Shown piece by piece: positions 9,170 to 18,511 of a stretch of DNA of 64,000 nucleotides. Both the position numbers and the translations under genes were made by a program. This stretch comes from Spirosoma endophyticum (GTDB lineage Bacteria > Bacteroidota > Bacteroidia > Cytophagales > Spirosomataceae): the NCBI RefSeq assembly GCF_900112365.1, contig NZ_FOLQ01000005.1:378757-442756 (forward strand). Direction: 5' to 3'. The notes beneath the pieces are model-generated. The model was not told where the DNA came from. It saw only the letters and a program-made list of their open reading frames with translations, and ran no database searches. The number at the start of each line of letters is the position of its first letter. The first letter of the stretch is position 1.

Positions 9170-10288
9170 TTAAACTGTATTTATAATAGAAATAAATCTA
9201 GTTATTATTGAGGGCCAACTAAACTCTTTAGCTCTGGCTTTGCCAAGCTCAATCAAGTTTAATCTTATTTTTTCATCAGACATCACCAAATCTATGCCTT
9301 TACTTATACTCTCTGTGTCAAAAGGGTCTATATAATGTGCAGCATTGCCACACACTTCAGGCATGCTCGCTACTGATGAAGCTACTACAGGACATTCACA
9401 AGCCATTGCTTCAAGTGGTGGCAACCCAAAACCTTCGTAAATAGAAGGAAATACTAATAAAGTCGCTAAGTTATATATCAAAGGCAAATCATTCACGGAA
9501 ACATAACCAGTGAAATGCACATGGGACCTTAAAAGTTTATTTTGCTCAATTAACTTATATACTTCCTTGTCTCCAGTAATAAAACCTTCTTTTTTACCCA
9601 CTATAACTAAACGTAATTCTGGATGATCTCTAACTATCTTTAAAAACGCTTCTAATAATTTTGTCAAATTTTTATTAGGTTTAACGTTACCTACGAATAA
9701 TACAAACTTGTCTGGTAAGTGAAGTTTTTGAGCTGCTACAATCTTAGTATTATTACTTAAAACTTTAATAAATCTGTCAGCATCAATACCAACATATAGA
9801 ACACTAATCTTGTCTGCTCTAGAATTAGTAAATTTAATAATTTCACTTTTTGAAAATTCTGAGTCGGTCAACACCATTTCAGAGAGTCTAACAGCGCTAT
9901 TTAACAAAACTTTAGCATACAAAACCTTGAATACATTTAAAGTTTTACTGTATGCTAAATGATAGGTATCGTGTATAGTCACAATTCTTTTTTTCGCTAG
10001 TATGGGTAATAAAGGTATATTGTAATGCGGTGACCAGAATATATCGCACATTGGAATCAAAAACGGCAAGTAGAATTGTTCTTTAAGAGAATAAATTGGT
10101 AAATTCACGTCGATTACTTTGTAAATAGCATTTTTATCAAACTTAGTTTCTATATCTTTTTTAATCCCTATTAATATAATGTTATAATTTTTTTCAGAAA
10201 TTAAGCCTCTAACTAAATACTCAATATATACACCTATACCCGAATTATTAAGCATGCGAACATCAATAACTATTGTTTTCTGTGTCAT
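9170..10288 (-). CDS. Glycosyltransferase family 4
   Basis: 372 residues. IVIDVRMLNNSGIGVYIEYL is the N-terminal motif of WbaZ/mannosyl-type family 4 enzymes. The donor domain has KFVLFVGNVKPNKNLTKLLE, and PSIYEGFGLPPLEAMACECP carries the conserved EX7E pair, so the enzyme should be catalytically competent. The coding sequence is markedly AT-rich, like the next several genes. It lies 35 bases downstream of the polymerase gene and is probably in the same transcript. The specific linkage cannot be predicted. Confidence 0.85.
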   Translation of the reverse strand: MTQKTIVIDVRMLNNSGIGVYIEYLVRGLISEKNYNIILIGIKKDIETKFDKNAIYKVIDVNLPIYSLKEQFYLPFLIPMCDIFWSPHYNIPLLPILAKKRIVTIHDTYHLAYSKTLNVFKVLYAKVLLNSAVRLSEMVLTDSEFSKSEIIKFTNSRADKISVLYVGIDADRFIKVLSNNTKIVAAQKLHLPDKFVLFVGNVKPNKNLTKLLEAFLKIVRDHPELRLVIVGKKEGFITGDKEVYKLIEQNKLLRSHVHFTGYVSVNDLPLIYNLATLLVFPSIYEGFGLPPLEAMACECPVVASSVASMPEVCGNAAHYIDPFDTESISKGIDLVMSDEKIRLNLIELGKARAKEFSWPSIITRFISIINTV

Positions 10289-10323
10289 GATTACTGTTTA
10301 ATAATGTACACTCACTTATATAT

Positions 10324-11649
10324 TTAGTTTGTTTTCCTACTACGCAGCCAATTAATGCTAAAATTACTCTTTTTTACTTTCCATTTTACCTTACTGCGTA
10401 ATATAAAGTTCACAAAGAAATACACAGGCAAAGTAAAAAAACATGTAAGAAAAGCGCAGAAGACGCCAAAAGTTAACTCCATTGGAATTGCACTAAGGTG
10501 ATTAGCAATACAAGCTGTTAAAACAAAAGAAAAGGCAGAAGAGAACTGCTTATTAAAGAAGTTATATCTGGAGTAGGCATAAATAGTACCGACAAAAGCA
10601 CTATAAATGAATGCCCCATAATATCCAAAATATATCTGTCCCTCTATATAATAGGGAGTATTAGGGCCAGCAACAATAGCGTTATAGTTATTAATAATGT
10701 TCCTTATCATAACATTTCCATTAGCTTCTATACCTGGTACAATCCTCAAAAAGGATAAAATTCCATTAAATAAATAAGCAGGATAATCCCAAAAATGATA
10801 CTGGGCGAAATACTGCTCGTTAACTGGTTGATAAAAATAAAGCGTTGAATCTGCACCCATCAATAATCTTGTAACATAATTTATAAGTGATTCTTCTAAA
10901 CCCCCAACCTCTTTTCTATATATGAGAAAAGGAAGAGACGCTGCAAGAAGAAGAACAATAGGAGTAATGAATCTTATAATCAATCTAATTTTATTATTCT
11001 GCTTAAATAGAGGTTGATTAGTTATAAATCCAATTATAACTGCAATGTATATCAAAGCCCCCTTAGCTCCAGATAGAGAGCTTAAAAATATAACAATTAT
11101 TAATAATACAACATCACTATACTTTGGTTTAGAAAATAACAGAAAAATCAGTCCAGTAAATAAAAAACTACCTACCCCTATATTAATCTGCGTTAGAATT
11201 GCAAAGCCAATCTCCGGGTTTTCGACTTTAGCTCTACTAGGATCATCAGCTAAAAGTGCGAATCCAGTAGTGTAAAATAGTGCCATATTTGCGAAAAAAT
11301 ATAACGCTAAAAGTAAATATAGAATTATTCTAAAAATATAATAATCAGGAAAGGACGACGATAAAATCGTCGGCGTTGTCTTACTAACTTGGAACTTGTA
11401 ACTTGTTAAAGCAAAACCTAAAAAAAAGAAGGAATGACACAAAAAAAAATGTACCGCAAACTCACCTTGCGTTACTCCTAAAGTGTTAACGACTAATACG
11501 CTAGAAAAGGATAATGTGAAGACGTATATAAAAAGCGGGTCCAGCAAAGAATATATATACCTTTTAAAAAAAAGCAAATAAATACCAAAGAAAAGAGCTG
11601 CTTGGGTAAAAATTAGAGAAAAATCATCAATATCTATAACATATCTCAT
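10324..11649 (-). CDS. Wzy-like oligosaccharide repeat-unit polymerase
   Basis: 441 residues, almost entirely hydrophobic, with about 11-12 predicted membrane segments and a larger periplasmic loop at about residues 255-345 (GADSTLYFYQPVNEQYFAQY onward). That topology, the position inside a glycosyltransferase array and the absence of any other polymerase point to the Wzy role: joining flipped lipid-linked repeat units at the periplasmic face. Sequence conservation in Wzy proteins is low, so topology and context carry the call. The DNA is among the most AT-rich in the window, suggesting acquisition with the serotype-specific cassette. A 361-base empty stretch lies upstream. Confidence 0.75.
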   Translation of the reverse strand: MRYVIDIDDFSLIFTQAALFFGIYLLFFKRYIYSLLDPLFIYVFTLSFSSVLVVNTLGVTQGEFAVHFFLCHSFFFLGFALTSYKFQVSKTTPTILSSSFPDYYIFRIILYLLLALYFFANMALFYTTGFALLADDPSRAKVENPEIGFAILTQINIGVGSFLFTGLIFLLFSKPKYSDVVLLIIVIFLSSLSGAKGALIYIAVIIGFITNQPLFKQNNKIRLIIRFITPIVLLLAASLPFLIYRKEVGGLEESLINYVTRLLMGADSTLYFYQPVNEQYFAQYHFWDYPAYLFNGILSFLRIVPGIEANGNVMIRNIINNYNAIVAGPNTPYYIEGQIYFGYYGAFIYSAFVGTIYAYSRYNFFNKQFSSAFSFVLTACIANHLSAIPMELTFGVFCAFLTCFFTLPVYFFVNFILRSKVKWKVKKSNFSINWLRSRKTN

Positions 11650-12010
11650 AACTATTCATTTGAAAGACGTTAAAATCTTAATAAGTATCTAATAGTTAAT
11701 TCAAATTATTAAATTTATTAAAAAATAAATGCTGGACATTTTTCGGTTAAGAATATCAAATCGAAAATAGAATGAATAAAATTCGAATCTTTTAAATAGG
11801 TTTTACAAAAATAAAATATATAATGGAAATATTTATCATAATGATTAATAATTTACTGTTTATTAAAAGACAATCTCACGACCGGCTTACTTTATAAAAA
11901 CTAGCGATTTAAATAATTAACACTGATATCCATCCAAAAACAAATTGAAGCAAACTTAAAAAAAATAATTTTAGAAACTAAAGAATAAAAAGAAACCGAC
12001 TTCCTTAGAT
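11650..12010. other. AT-rich gene-free spacer
   Basis: 361 bases of very AT-rich sequence between the glycosyltransferase at 12011 and the polymerase gene. I see no open frame with coding character, no convincing TAnnTTTG promoter and no strong hairpin. It could hold a weak internal promoter or be residue from cassette exchange. Confidence 0.6.
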
Positions 12011-13036
12011 TTAATATTTGGCAAAGCATAGTTTAACAATTGTGAAAATACGTTTAAACTGTCCTCTAAAAATTCGGTTTGCTATCGTAGCCAAAAGCCC
12101 TAATCTAACAATAAAATTTGTAAAAAGACCATTATATTTAGATGCATATAACAATTTGCTTCGCACACTATAATAATCGGACATTTCGCTTTTCTGTTTT
12201 TTTTTATAATTAGCATTCACGCTTGCGCCAACTTTATGATAAATAATAGCGTTTTTAGTGTAACTTATACCCCATCCTTTTTTCCTTCCCCGAGCACACC
12301 AATCAAGTTCTTCATAGTAAAAAAAGTAATCCTCTGCTAAAAGGCCTACTTCATAAACAAATTCAGGCTTTACGAGCATACATGCACCACTTATGTAATC
12401 AAGCCGTTCACTGCTTTTAATATGTTCTGTATTTACTGGCAGACCATCACCCACTTGTCTTATGAAGCCCAATAATTCATTATAAATGCCTCCCCCTAAA
12501 CATTGAATTATATTTGGCTCATTGTAATACAATAACTTTCCGCCTACAATACCTATCTTATCAGACGCTTGATATTGCTGATGGCATTTCACTAACTCAT
12601 TTAACGAATTAGCTGTAACTAATGTATCATTGTTAAGTAACCAATAATACTCTGCATCTCCCTGCGCTTTTGCGTAACTCAGGCCCAAATTATTACCTGC
12701 GCTAAAACCTCTATTCGATTTAGCCTTTATAATTGTTAAATCCCATTGAATTGATAACTTATTTAATAACTCCGGATCATCCTCATTGAATAAATGATAT
12801 TGAATTGGTTTCTGAGCAAATGGTTTAGCCAAAGTATCAAGTAATTGATTATGTTCTTCTATTATTGCTTTACCTGTTGCCCAATTTTGTATAATATCAA
12901 TAGAATTATCAGGAGAGCAATTATCTATTAGTATAATATGATAGTTGAGGTACGATATTTTGAACACACTCTCCAAACAAGAGATAGTATCAAATGCACC
13001 ACAATAATTGAGTATAATTATATATACCTTAGGCAT
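12011..13036 (-). CDS. Glycosyltransferase family 2
   Basis: 341 residues. KVYIIILNYCGAFDTISCLE opens the GT-A fold, IDNCSPDNS gives the second nucleotide-binding loop, and WLLNNDTLV carries the DxD-equivalent NND motif of rhamnosyltransferase-type family 2 enzymes. DYFFYYEELDWCARGRKKGW is the conserved acceptor-side ED(W)xxR region. An insertion of about 35 residues (around 60-95) separates the first two motifs. The start codon is one base past the stop of the upstream transferase, which implies translational coupling. Confidence 0.85.
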   Translation of the reverse strand: MPKVYIIILNYCGAFDTISCLESVFKISYLNYHIILIDNCSPDNSIDIIQNWATGKAIIEEHNQLLDTLAKPFAQKPIQYHLFNEDDPELLNKLSIQWDLTIIKAKSNRGFSAGNNLGLSYAKAQGDAEYYWLLNNDTLVTANSLNELVKCHQQYQASDKIGIVGGKLLYYNEPNIIQCLGGGIYNELLGFIRQVGDGLPVNTEHIKSSERLDYISGACMLVKPEFVYEVGLLAEDYFFYYEELDWCARGRKKGWGISYTKNAIIYHKVGASVNANYKKKQKSEMSDYYSVRSKLLYASKYNGLFTNFIVRLGLLATIANRIFRGQFKRIFTIVKLCFAKY

Positions 13037-13037
13037 G

Positions 13038-13901
13038 TTACATCTTAAAAGTTCTTTTACCTAAATTAGCTTTCCACCCATCGTGAAGCCCTTTTATAAA
13101 TAGAAGCAATCGAACTTTCTTCTTGTTCTCTAAAAAAATGATTTTAAAGAAGTCTTTCAATATTTCTTTAAAAAATATATACTTTGTCTCTAGGCTTACC
13201 AATTCATATTTTTTTATAGAGAAAATACCATTTCTAGTTTTATAATAAATCCGTAAGGGGTTATGCGACCCCCAATAAATTGGCAATCTATAACCTAAAA
13301 TCTTTACCTGTTTTTGCTTTCCTAATTTATGGTCAAGCTGAATACTATTTATTTCTGTAATAGTATAACCATATTTCTTTAAACGAAAGCAATATTCATG
13401 ATCTACAGAGTCAATAAATAATTCGTTCATAAAATGACCGCATTCTTTATAAGCTGATAAGTTCAACAAATTACCTGACGTTATGGTATATGGCACTATT
13501 CTTACCGTATTATCAAAAAGCTGAGGATTACATTGGCTAGCAATTATACCAAGTTTTTCAATACCGTGTTGATTTACATAAGCCAACATTTTTTGAATGC
13601 CATCAGAGGGAAAGTATGTATCATCATCCATAGTTAATAGAAATTGATATCCGAATCTTATAGCCATATTTGCAGCCTGGTTCAACGCATAGGCTACACC
13701 CAAGTTACTGCCATTATAAATATAAGTTATATTGGAAATCATCTTTATTTTTTCAACTAGCTCATAATTTACCTTTTCCGAGTTGTCAATTACAAAAAGA
13801 TGATTTATCTGGTCTATATAACTATGTATATTTTTAATTACTTGCATATTAGAGTTGTACAGTATAACTGATCCAGCAATGCTATATTTATCAAATGCCA
13901 T
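13038..13901 (-). CDS. Glycosyltransferase family 2 (rhamnosyltransferase-like)
   Basis: 287 residues. IAGSVILYNSNMQVIKNIHS and LFVIDNSEK match the opening of WbbL/RfbF-type family 2 enzymes, and FLLTMDDDTYFP is the DDD metal-binding motif. DSVDHEYCFRLKKYGYTITE corresponds to the conserved E-C/W-R acceptor region. Codon use is AT-biased, with many AAA and ATA codons. It is directly upstream of and coupled to the next transferase. A GDP- or dTDP-activated deoxysugar donor is plausible, though no dTDP-rhamnose genes are in the window. Confidence 0.82.
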   Translation of the reverse strand: MAFDKYSIAGSVILYNSNMQVIKNIHSYIDQINHLFVIDNSEKVNYELVEKIKMISNITYIYNGSNLGVAYALNQAANMAIRFGYQFLLTMDDDTYFPSDGIQKMLAYVNQHGIEKLGIIASQCNPQLFDNTVRIVPYTITSGNLLNLSAYKECGHFMNELFIDSVDHEYCFRLKKYGYTITEINSIQLDHKLGKQKQVKILGYRLPIYWGSHNPLRIYYKTRNGIFSIKKYELVSLETKYIFFKEILKDFFKIIFLENKKKVRLLLFIKGLHDGWKANLGKRTFKM

Positions 13902-13962
13902 GGTAGAAACTTATACAAATGAAAGCATAGGTCAGTGAGGAAAAAAAAGATATACTGGAAAA

Positions 13963-14766
13963 TTAAATCCCGTCTTGCACATTTTTTAAGTTAGGTTTAA
14001 TCCTCTCCATTTTTAGAACCTTTCGTAATTTAGCTATTAATTTTCCTCTTGTATGCATATACGGATAATATAGTTTAAGTGAAATGCTAAGTACAAAATT
14101 GATGAAGGAATTTTTCAAATAAATTCTTCTTATGTTATTAGCATCAGTAATTCCAGCTTTAACTCCAACTCCAGCACTAGAGCTATATCCTTCTGTAGAA
14201 AAAATAGAGATTATGTATGGAATGAATAATGAAGGCTGCTTCTGTGAGTAAATTCTCAGAGTCAATTCATAATCAGCAGCACTTTTAAACTTTTGATTAT
14301 AACGAAAATCATCAAATAATCTCTTATGATAAAATGCACTTTGATGATGTAGTCTATTTTCGAACAAGCATCTTATGCCAATATGAGAACGAAAAATTGC
14401 ACCGTTATCAAGTAAAACATTACCATATACAACTGCCAAGTTAGGTTGAAGGTAAGGAGCTATTTTAGCAAACACATCAGTAGGCAGTATATCATCTGCA
14501 CCTAAAAAAAAAAGCCAATCACCTTTCGCTTTATCTATTCCTTTATTCATAGCATCGAAAATTCCTTTATCTGGTTCACTGATCCATCCAGCAAGCTGGC
14601 TTTCATATTTTCGTATTATATCAATCGACCCATCTGTACTTCCTCCATCAATAATCCAATAATCAAATAAATCTTTATCCTGACTAAGAACACTTTTAAG
14701 CGTGAATTCTAATGTCGAGCCGGCATTAAATACAACTGTAATAACAGAGATGAGTGGGTTATTCAT
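13963..14766 (-). CDS. Glycosyltransferase family 2 (WcaE-like)
   Basis: 267 residues. PLISVITVVFNAGSTLEFTL, then WIIDGGSTDGSIDIIR and WLFFLGADDIL form the standard triad of colanic-acid WcaE/WcaA-type transferases. SDKGIFDAMNKGI-like wording (EPDKGIFDAMNKGIDKAKGD) is characteristic of that subgroup. The C-terminus has an amphipathic basic helix that could touch the membrane. It follows the next-upstream transferase by 72 bases. Confidence 0.85.
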   Translation of the reverse strand: MNNPLISVITVVFNAGSTLEFTLKSVLSQDKDLFDYWIIDGGSTDGSIDIIRKYESQLAGWISEPDKGIFDAMNKGIDKAKGDWLFFLGADDILPTDVFAKIAPYLQPNLAVVYGNVLLDNGAIFRSHIGIRCLFENRLHHQSAFYHKRLFDDFRYNQKFKSAADYELTLRIYSQKQPSLFIPYIISIFSTEGYSSSAGVGVKAGITDANNIRRIYLKNSFINFVLSISLKLYYPYMHTRGKLIAKLRKVLKMERIKPNLKNVQDGI

Positions 14767-14838
14767 AGATTAATTTTAATATTCAATCCAAGAGCAATTT
14801 CTTAAAGCTTTTAAGACTCAATTTGAATCTTCTACTAA

Positions 14839-15945
14839 TCAAATAATTGTTTTATAGAGATTAAGAGTTTCGACAACAGTACGGTTCCAAGAGAAATTAT
14901 TTAATTGCTCGCGTCCTTTTTTTATTAACATCTGACGAAGTTGGCCTTCATTTAACAAACGCTCGATAGCATTTGATATTGAATCAGGTAATATAGGATC
15001 AATATATAAGGCGGCATTACCCGCAACTTCAGGTAGTGAACTTAGATTACTAATAATACAAGGGCAGTTGCAAGCAAATGCTTCTAGTACTGGAATTCCG
15101 AACCCCTCATACAAAGTCGGAAATATAAACGCTGTTGCCTGTTGATAAAGTTTTTGCAACAACTTGTCACCGTTAACTGGCAGTTGTGATACTAACTCAT
15201 TAACACCAACTGAATGTATCATGCTATTCTCCTCATTAGTAAAAGGTCCTCCACCAGCGCATAACAATTTCAATTTATATTTCTTTAATATTGGATGAAC
15301 TGCATAAAGTAAGCCTTTGAAATTTTTATATCGTTCTCGGCGCCCCACAAATAAAAGGTATGGCTCAGGGGCTATTTTTTCGGTTACTTCTGCTGCTAAA
15401 GGCTTTAGCGAGTTACCTAGGTATATTACCTCTATTTTAGTAGGGTCGACATTTAATAAATTTACTATATCAGTTTTGGTACTCTCCGAAATAGCAATAA
15501 TTCGGTCTGCTCGATCGGCCAAAGTCTGTTTATACTTCGTAAGTACACCATCATCTGACAACTCAGGAAATTGACCAGAGAATTTCTCATGAATCATGTC
15601 CAGAAATGTAACTACTAAGGGACGCTTCTTCAGATGGGGGATAAAATAGGGATCGTAATACGTAGCATGAAAAACATCATATTGTTTTATATGTAATTTG
15701 GCAATTGAAAATAAATGGTTCACTTCTCGGATGAACTTTTGCTTACCAGGGACATTATGCTCAGCCAGAAAAGGTTTTACTTTTACACCACTTTCTTGTA
15801 TATGAATATTGTTAGAAAATAGCAAAGAAACGTAAGCGTTATCATTCTCCGTTTTATTTATGCCAGCAATTAATTCAGAAAAATAACGCGATATACCACC
15901 ATAATTCTGTTCGGTAAATGTTTGATGGTCAAAAAAAATATCCAT
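14839..15945 (-). CDS. Glycosyltransferase family 4 (mannosyltransferase-like)
   Basis: 368 residues. DIFFDHQTFTEQNYGGISRY is the N-terminal signature of a family 4 group often annotated as mannosyltransferase. The donor half has YLLFVGRRERYKNFKGLLYA and FPTLYEGFGIPVLEAFACNC, with both catalytic Glu residues of EX7E. The gene begins 13 bases past the methyltransferase stop codon, consistent with one operon. Mannose transfer would fit the GDP-mannose dehydratase in the same locus, but this is inference. Confidence 0.85.
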   Translation of the reverse strand: MDIFFDHQTFTEQNYGGISRYFSELIAGINKTENDNAYVSLLFSNNIHIQESGVKVKPFLAEHNVPGKQKFIREVNHLFSIAKLHIKQYDVFHATYYDPYFIPHLKKRPLVVTFLDMIHEKFSGQFPELSDDGVLTKYKQTLADRADRIIAISESTKTDIVNLLNVDPTKIEVIYLGNSLKPLAAEVTEKIAPEPYLLFVGRRERYKNFKGLLYAVHPILKKYKLKLLCAGGGPFTNEENSMIHSVGVNELVSQLPVNGDKLLQKLYQQATAFIFPTLYEGFGIPVLEAFACNCPCIISNLSSLPEVAGNAALYIDPILPDSISNAIERLLNEGQLRQMLIKKGREQLNNFSWNRTVVETLNLYKTII

Positions 15946-15958
15946 ATTTTTTACTGAA

Positions 15959-16774
15959 TTATTTATTTGATAAGTTCCCCAGTAAAAAACTTTCTTTCAA
16001 TCGATTTTGAACAAATGAAAAATCTTTTTCTAATAAAGTTTGATGCTTGTCCATGATCTTATTGTACCAATGGCCCCAACGCGGATGTGTGATGGCTTTG
16101 AACAATCTATTATTTATTTTTTTTTTACTAAAAAGGTGGACATTCTGGTCATTCCAATTATAGTTCAGACTAAATCGATCAGCAAGTGCTTGCAAAGATG
16201 CACGACTGTATAAAGATATGTGTTGTCCCGTTTCAGGCGTAAAATACCACCATGATTCAGGGCTAACATCTTTAGTTGGTTGTACAGTAGTAGAGAACAA
16301 AACTGTATCACTAAATGTAAGTATTTTTTCTAATTCTACTACTGGATCAACTAAGTGCTCAAATACTTCAAAAGCAGTCAAAAGTTCGGCAGTAAATGGT
16401 GGTACGTCTGTTACATCGAATAATTGAGCATACAAATTATCACAATAAATATCCTGTCGATAAAAATTGTATCCGCGATCACGCATCATACGTACCAACA
16501 TACCATAACCTCCCCCATAGTCTATGAATTGAGCATCAGGATTGAACCATTTATTTATTACAGCTTTCACGACTGGAACAATAAATTCATTACGTGTAAT
16601 CAGACCAATATCCAGTTTTGTTATAGCATTTGCATAAGCTTCAGAGAGCCAATAAGGATCTTCAGTTTGTATAAATTGACATGTTGAGCACTTGTAATAC
16701 TTAATATTATATTTGCCTAACACTTCAACAGACAAATAATAAGCGCTATTTGATAAACATATCTTACATTTCAT
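15959..16774 (-). CDS. Class I SAM-dependent methyltransferase with N-terminal Cys4 cluster
   Basis: 271 residues. The N-terminus carries two CxxC pairs (CKIC at residues 3-6 and CSTC at about 29-32), a zinc-ribbon-like element found in sugar C- and O-methyltransferases. The SAM-binding motif is FIDYGGGYGMLVRMMRDRGY (motif I), followed by LLTAFEVFEHLVDP and the WWYFTPETGQHISLYS region of Methyltransf_23-type enzymes. It is likely to methylate a sugar or the growing glycan in the cytoplasm. The gene sits between two transferase genes with short gaps. Confidence 0.8.
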   Translation of the reverse strand: MKCKICLSNSAYYLSVEVLGKYNIKYYKCSTCQFIQTEDPYWLSEAYANAITKLDIGLITRNEFIVPVVKAVINKWFNPDAQFIDYGGGYGMLVRMMRDRGYNFYRQDIYCDNLYAQLFDVTDVPPFTAELLTAFEVFEHLVDPVVELEKILTFSDTVLFSTTVQPTKDVSPESWWYFTPETGQHISLYSRASLQALADRFSLNYNWNDQNVHLFSKKKINNRLFKAITHPRWGHWYNKIMDKHQTLLEKDFSFVQNRLKESFLLGNLSNK

Positions 16775-16797
16775 AATTTAACAAAAAAAGGATAAGA

Positions 16798-17736
16798 TTA
16801 AATATAGCTTTTATAACCGATGAAGTAATTCTTTATCGATCTAAGTTTGTTCCACCAAGATGATGGGGCATAAAATCTAGCAAGTGCATAATGGACAGCC
16901 TCTTTGTTGAGTGTTATCGCCTTAGGGAAAATAATTCGTTTAGTTTCAAGTGGTATCGTTCCCAGATTTGCAAACTCTGAATTGCTTAACGTATGCGTTG
17001 CAGACTCTCCAAAACCAATATTTGAGATAAGATTTTGGTTAGGTATAATAGATAGTCCTTTATTTTTCCAGATAGCAAATACCCACTGATAGTCCCAAGT
17101 ATCTATGTTACCCGAATAAGTCCCATAAAAGGCGGTTTGCCAGTATGATACTGAAGGTGAATAAGTTATTACGTTTTTAATCTCTTCAGATCGCATAAAT
17201 TCAGGATAACTATTCATATTAACATCATAGTGCTGCCAAGCTCGGCGCCAAGTAGCCCATCCCCAAATATGAGGTATATTAGAGAAAAAAAATGTTTCTC
17301 CTCCCCACTTATGGCCCCCATATAAGTTAGCACCACCAATGTGCATAACTTTATGTTCATGAGTATATTTATGCAATAGGATTCGGCAAAACTCAAAAAA
17401 TGTCAAATCAGGTAAACAATCATCTTCCAAAATAATCCCAGCTTCAACTTGCTCAAAAAACCAAGTGATCGCTGAGCTCACGGCCTTTTTACAGCCCAAA
17501 TTTTCTGTTCGATATAACGTCTTTATTGCACATGGCCAATCGACACGATTTTCTATATCACGACACGCTAAAACTGCTTCATTATCAGTAGGGTGATTGA
17601 GCCGGGGCCCATCAACAGCTAAATAGAGTGTTGACGGCCTAGCTTCTCGTATACGTTCAAACACTTGCAGTGCTAAAGTTGGACGATTAAACATGACCAA
17701 TAAGACCGGGACATCAAATGATGTATTTATCTCCAT
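16798..17736 (-). CDS. GT-A glycosyltransferase, HlpA-like nucleotide-diphospho-sugar transferase
   Basis: 312 residues. DVPVLLVMFNRPTLALQVFE and LYLAVDGPR open a GT-A fold. GIILEDDCLPDLTFFEFC contains the EDD metal-binding motif, and SNIPHIWGWATWRRAWQHYD is the highly conserved WGWATWR block of this group. Proteins of this type are often named hemolysin HlpA-like, but context supports glycan assembly. The C-terminal 60 residues show little conservation. Specificity is unknown. Confidence 0.8.
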   Translation of the reverse strand: MEINTSFDVPVLLVMFNRPTLALQVFERIREARPSTLYLAVDGPRLNHPTDNEAVLACRDIENRVDWPCAIKTLYRTENLGCKKAVSSAITWFFEQVEAGIILEDDCLPDLTFFEFCRILLHKYTHEHKVMHIGGANLYGGHKWGGETFFFSNIPHIWGWATWRRAWQHYDVNMNSYPEFMRSEEIKNVITYSPSVSYWQTAFYGTYSGNIDTWDYQWVFAIWKNKGLSIIPNQNLISNIGFGESATHTLSNSEFANLGTIPLETKRIIFPKAITLNKEAVHYALARFYAPSSWWNKLRSIKNYFIGYKSYI

Positions 17737-17759
17737 TGATTACTAATTAAACATAATTA

Positions 17760-18449
17760 CTACTTGTGATCAAGGTACTGTTCAATTCCACCAATAGGCG
17801 TTTTGGGTTGCTTATCACTTGCGGGTGATAAACTAACTTGCCGTGTAAGGAATAACGAGGTAACCGTGGTATAGCCATTTATTGGGTTGAAACCCGCCAT
17901 ATCCACTTCAATTAAGTCGGTACCACGTAAAAAAGCTGTAGCTTCAATGAACCAGTCAGCGTTATCTAGGATTATAAAACCAGTATTAGAAAGCAGAGGT
18001 CTTGCACTAATAATGCAATCATATCTATGGCTACCATCCACTATAATAACATCAAAAGACGTTGAGAACTGGTGAATTGCTTTTACATAGTCTTCTTTGT
18101 TGTCAACTAACAAGTAGGTAACATTGGATGGTAACTTAGGCTTAATTTGGGCATACCAAGCTGGATCATCTTCAATAGCGACCACATGTTTGCTACGACT
18201 GGCCCAAAATAATGTTGAATTGCCAGATCCATACTCAAATATCGTTTTTTGGCTAAAGTCAAGTTGCTGAAGGTATTCAATCAGCGGGTAAGAATACCAA
18301 GGAATTGGTTGTCCATTCTTATCCATACTTTGCCACAATTTGGCACTTTTATAATGTCCATATTCACGACTAAGTATCTTATAATTATTATATGACACCT
18401 GTGATGCATAAGGCAATAATTTGAAAAATAACTTTTTTAACATAATCAT
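17760..18449 (-). CDS. Class I SAM-dependent methyltransferase-like protein
   Basis: 229 residues. TIFEYGSGNSTLFWASRSKH is a clear SAM-binding motif I, VVAIEDDPAWYAQIKPKLP follows as motif II, and VIIVDGSHRYDC gives the post-I acidic loop with a catalytic-looking Asp and His. FIILDNADWF resembles metal-dependent O-methyltransferases and glycan methyltransferases of the same fold. The target, probably a sugar of the repeat unit, is an inference from the operon. ATG codons at 18449 and 18443 are both possible starts. Confidence 0.75.
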   Translation of the reverse strand: MIMLKKLFFKLLPYASQVSYNNYKILSREYGHYKSAKLWQSMDKNGQPIPWYSYPLIEYLQQLDFSQKTIFEYGSGNSTLFWASRSKHVVAIEDDPAWYAQIKPKLPSNVTYLLVDNKEDYVKAIHQFSTSFDVIIVDGSHRYDCIISARPLLSNTGFIILDNADWFIEATAFLRGTDLIEVDMAGFNPINGYTTVTSLFLTRQVSLSPASDKQPKTPIGGIEQYLDHK

Positions 18450-18511
18450 ATGGTTTTGTAGTGAAATGCAAACTTTAATTATACTTATACAATTAAAATT
18501 AGTATTATATT

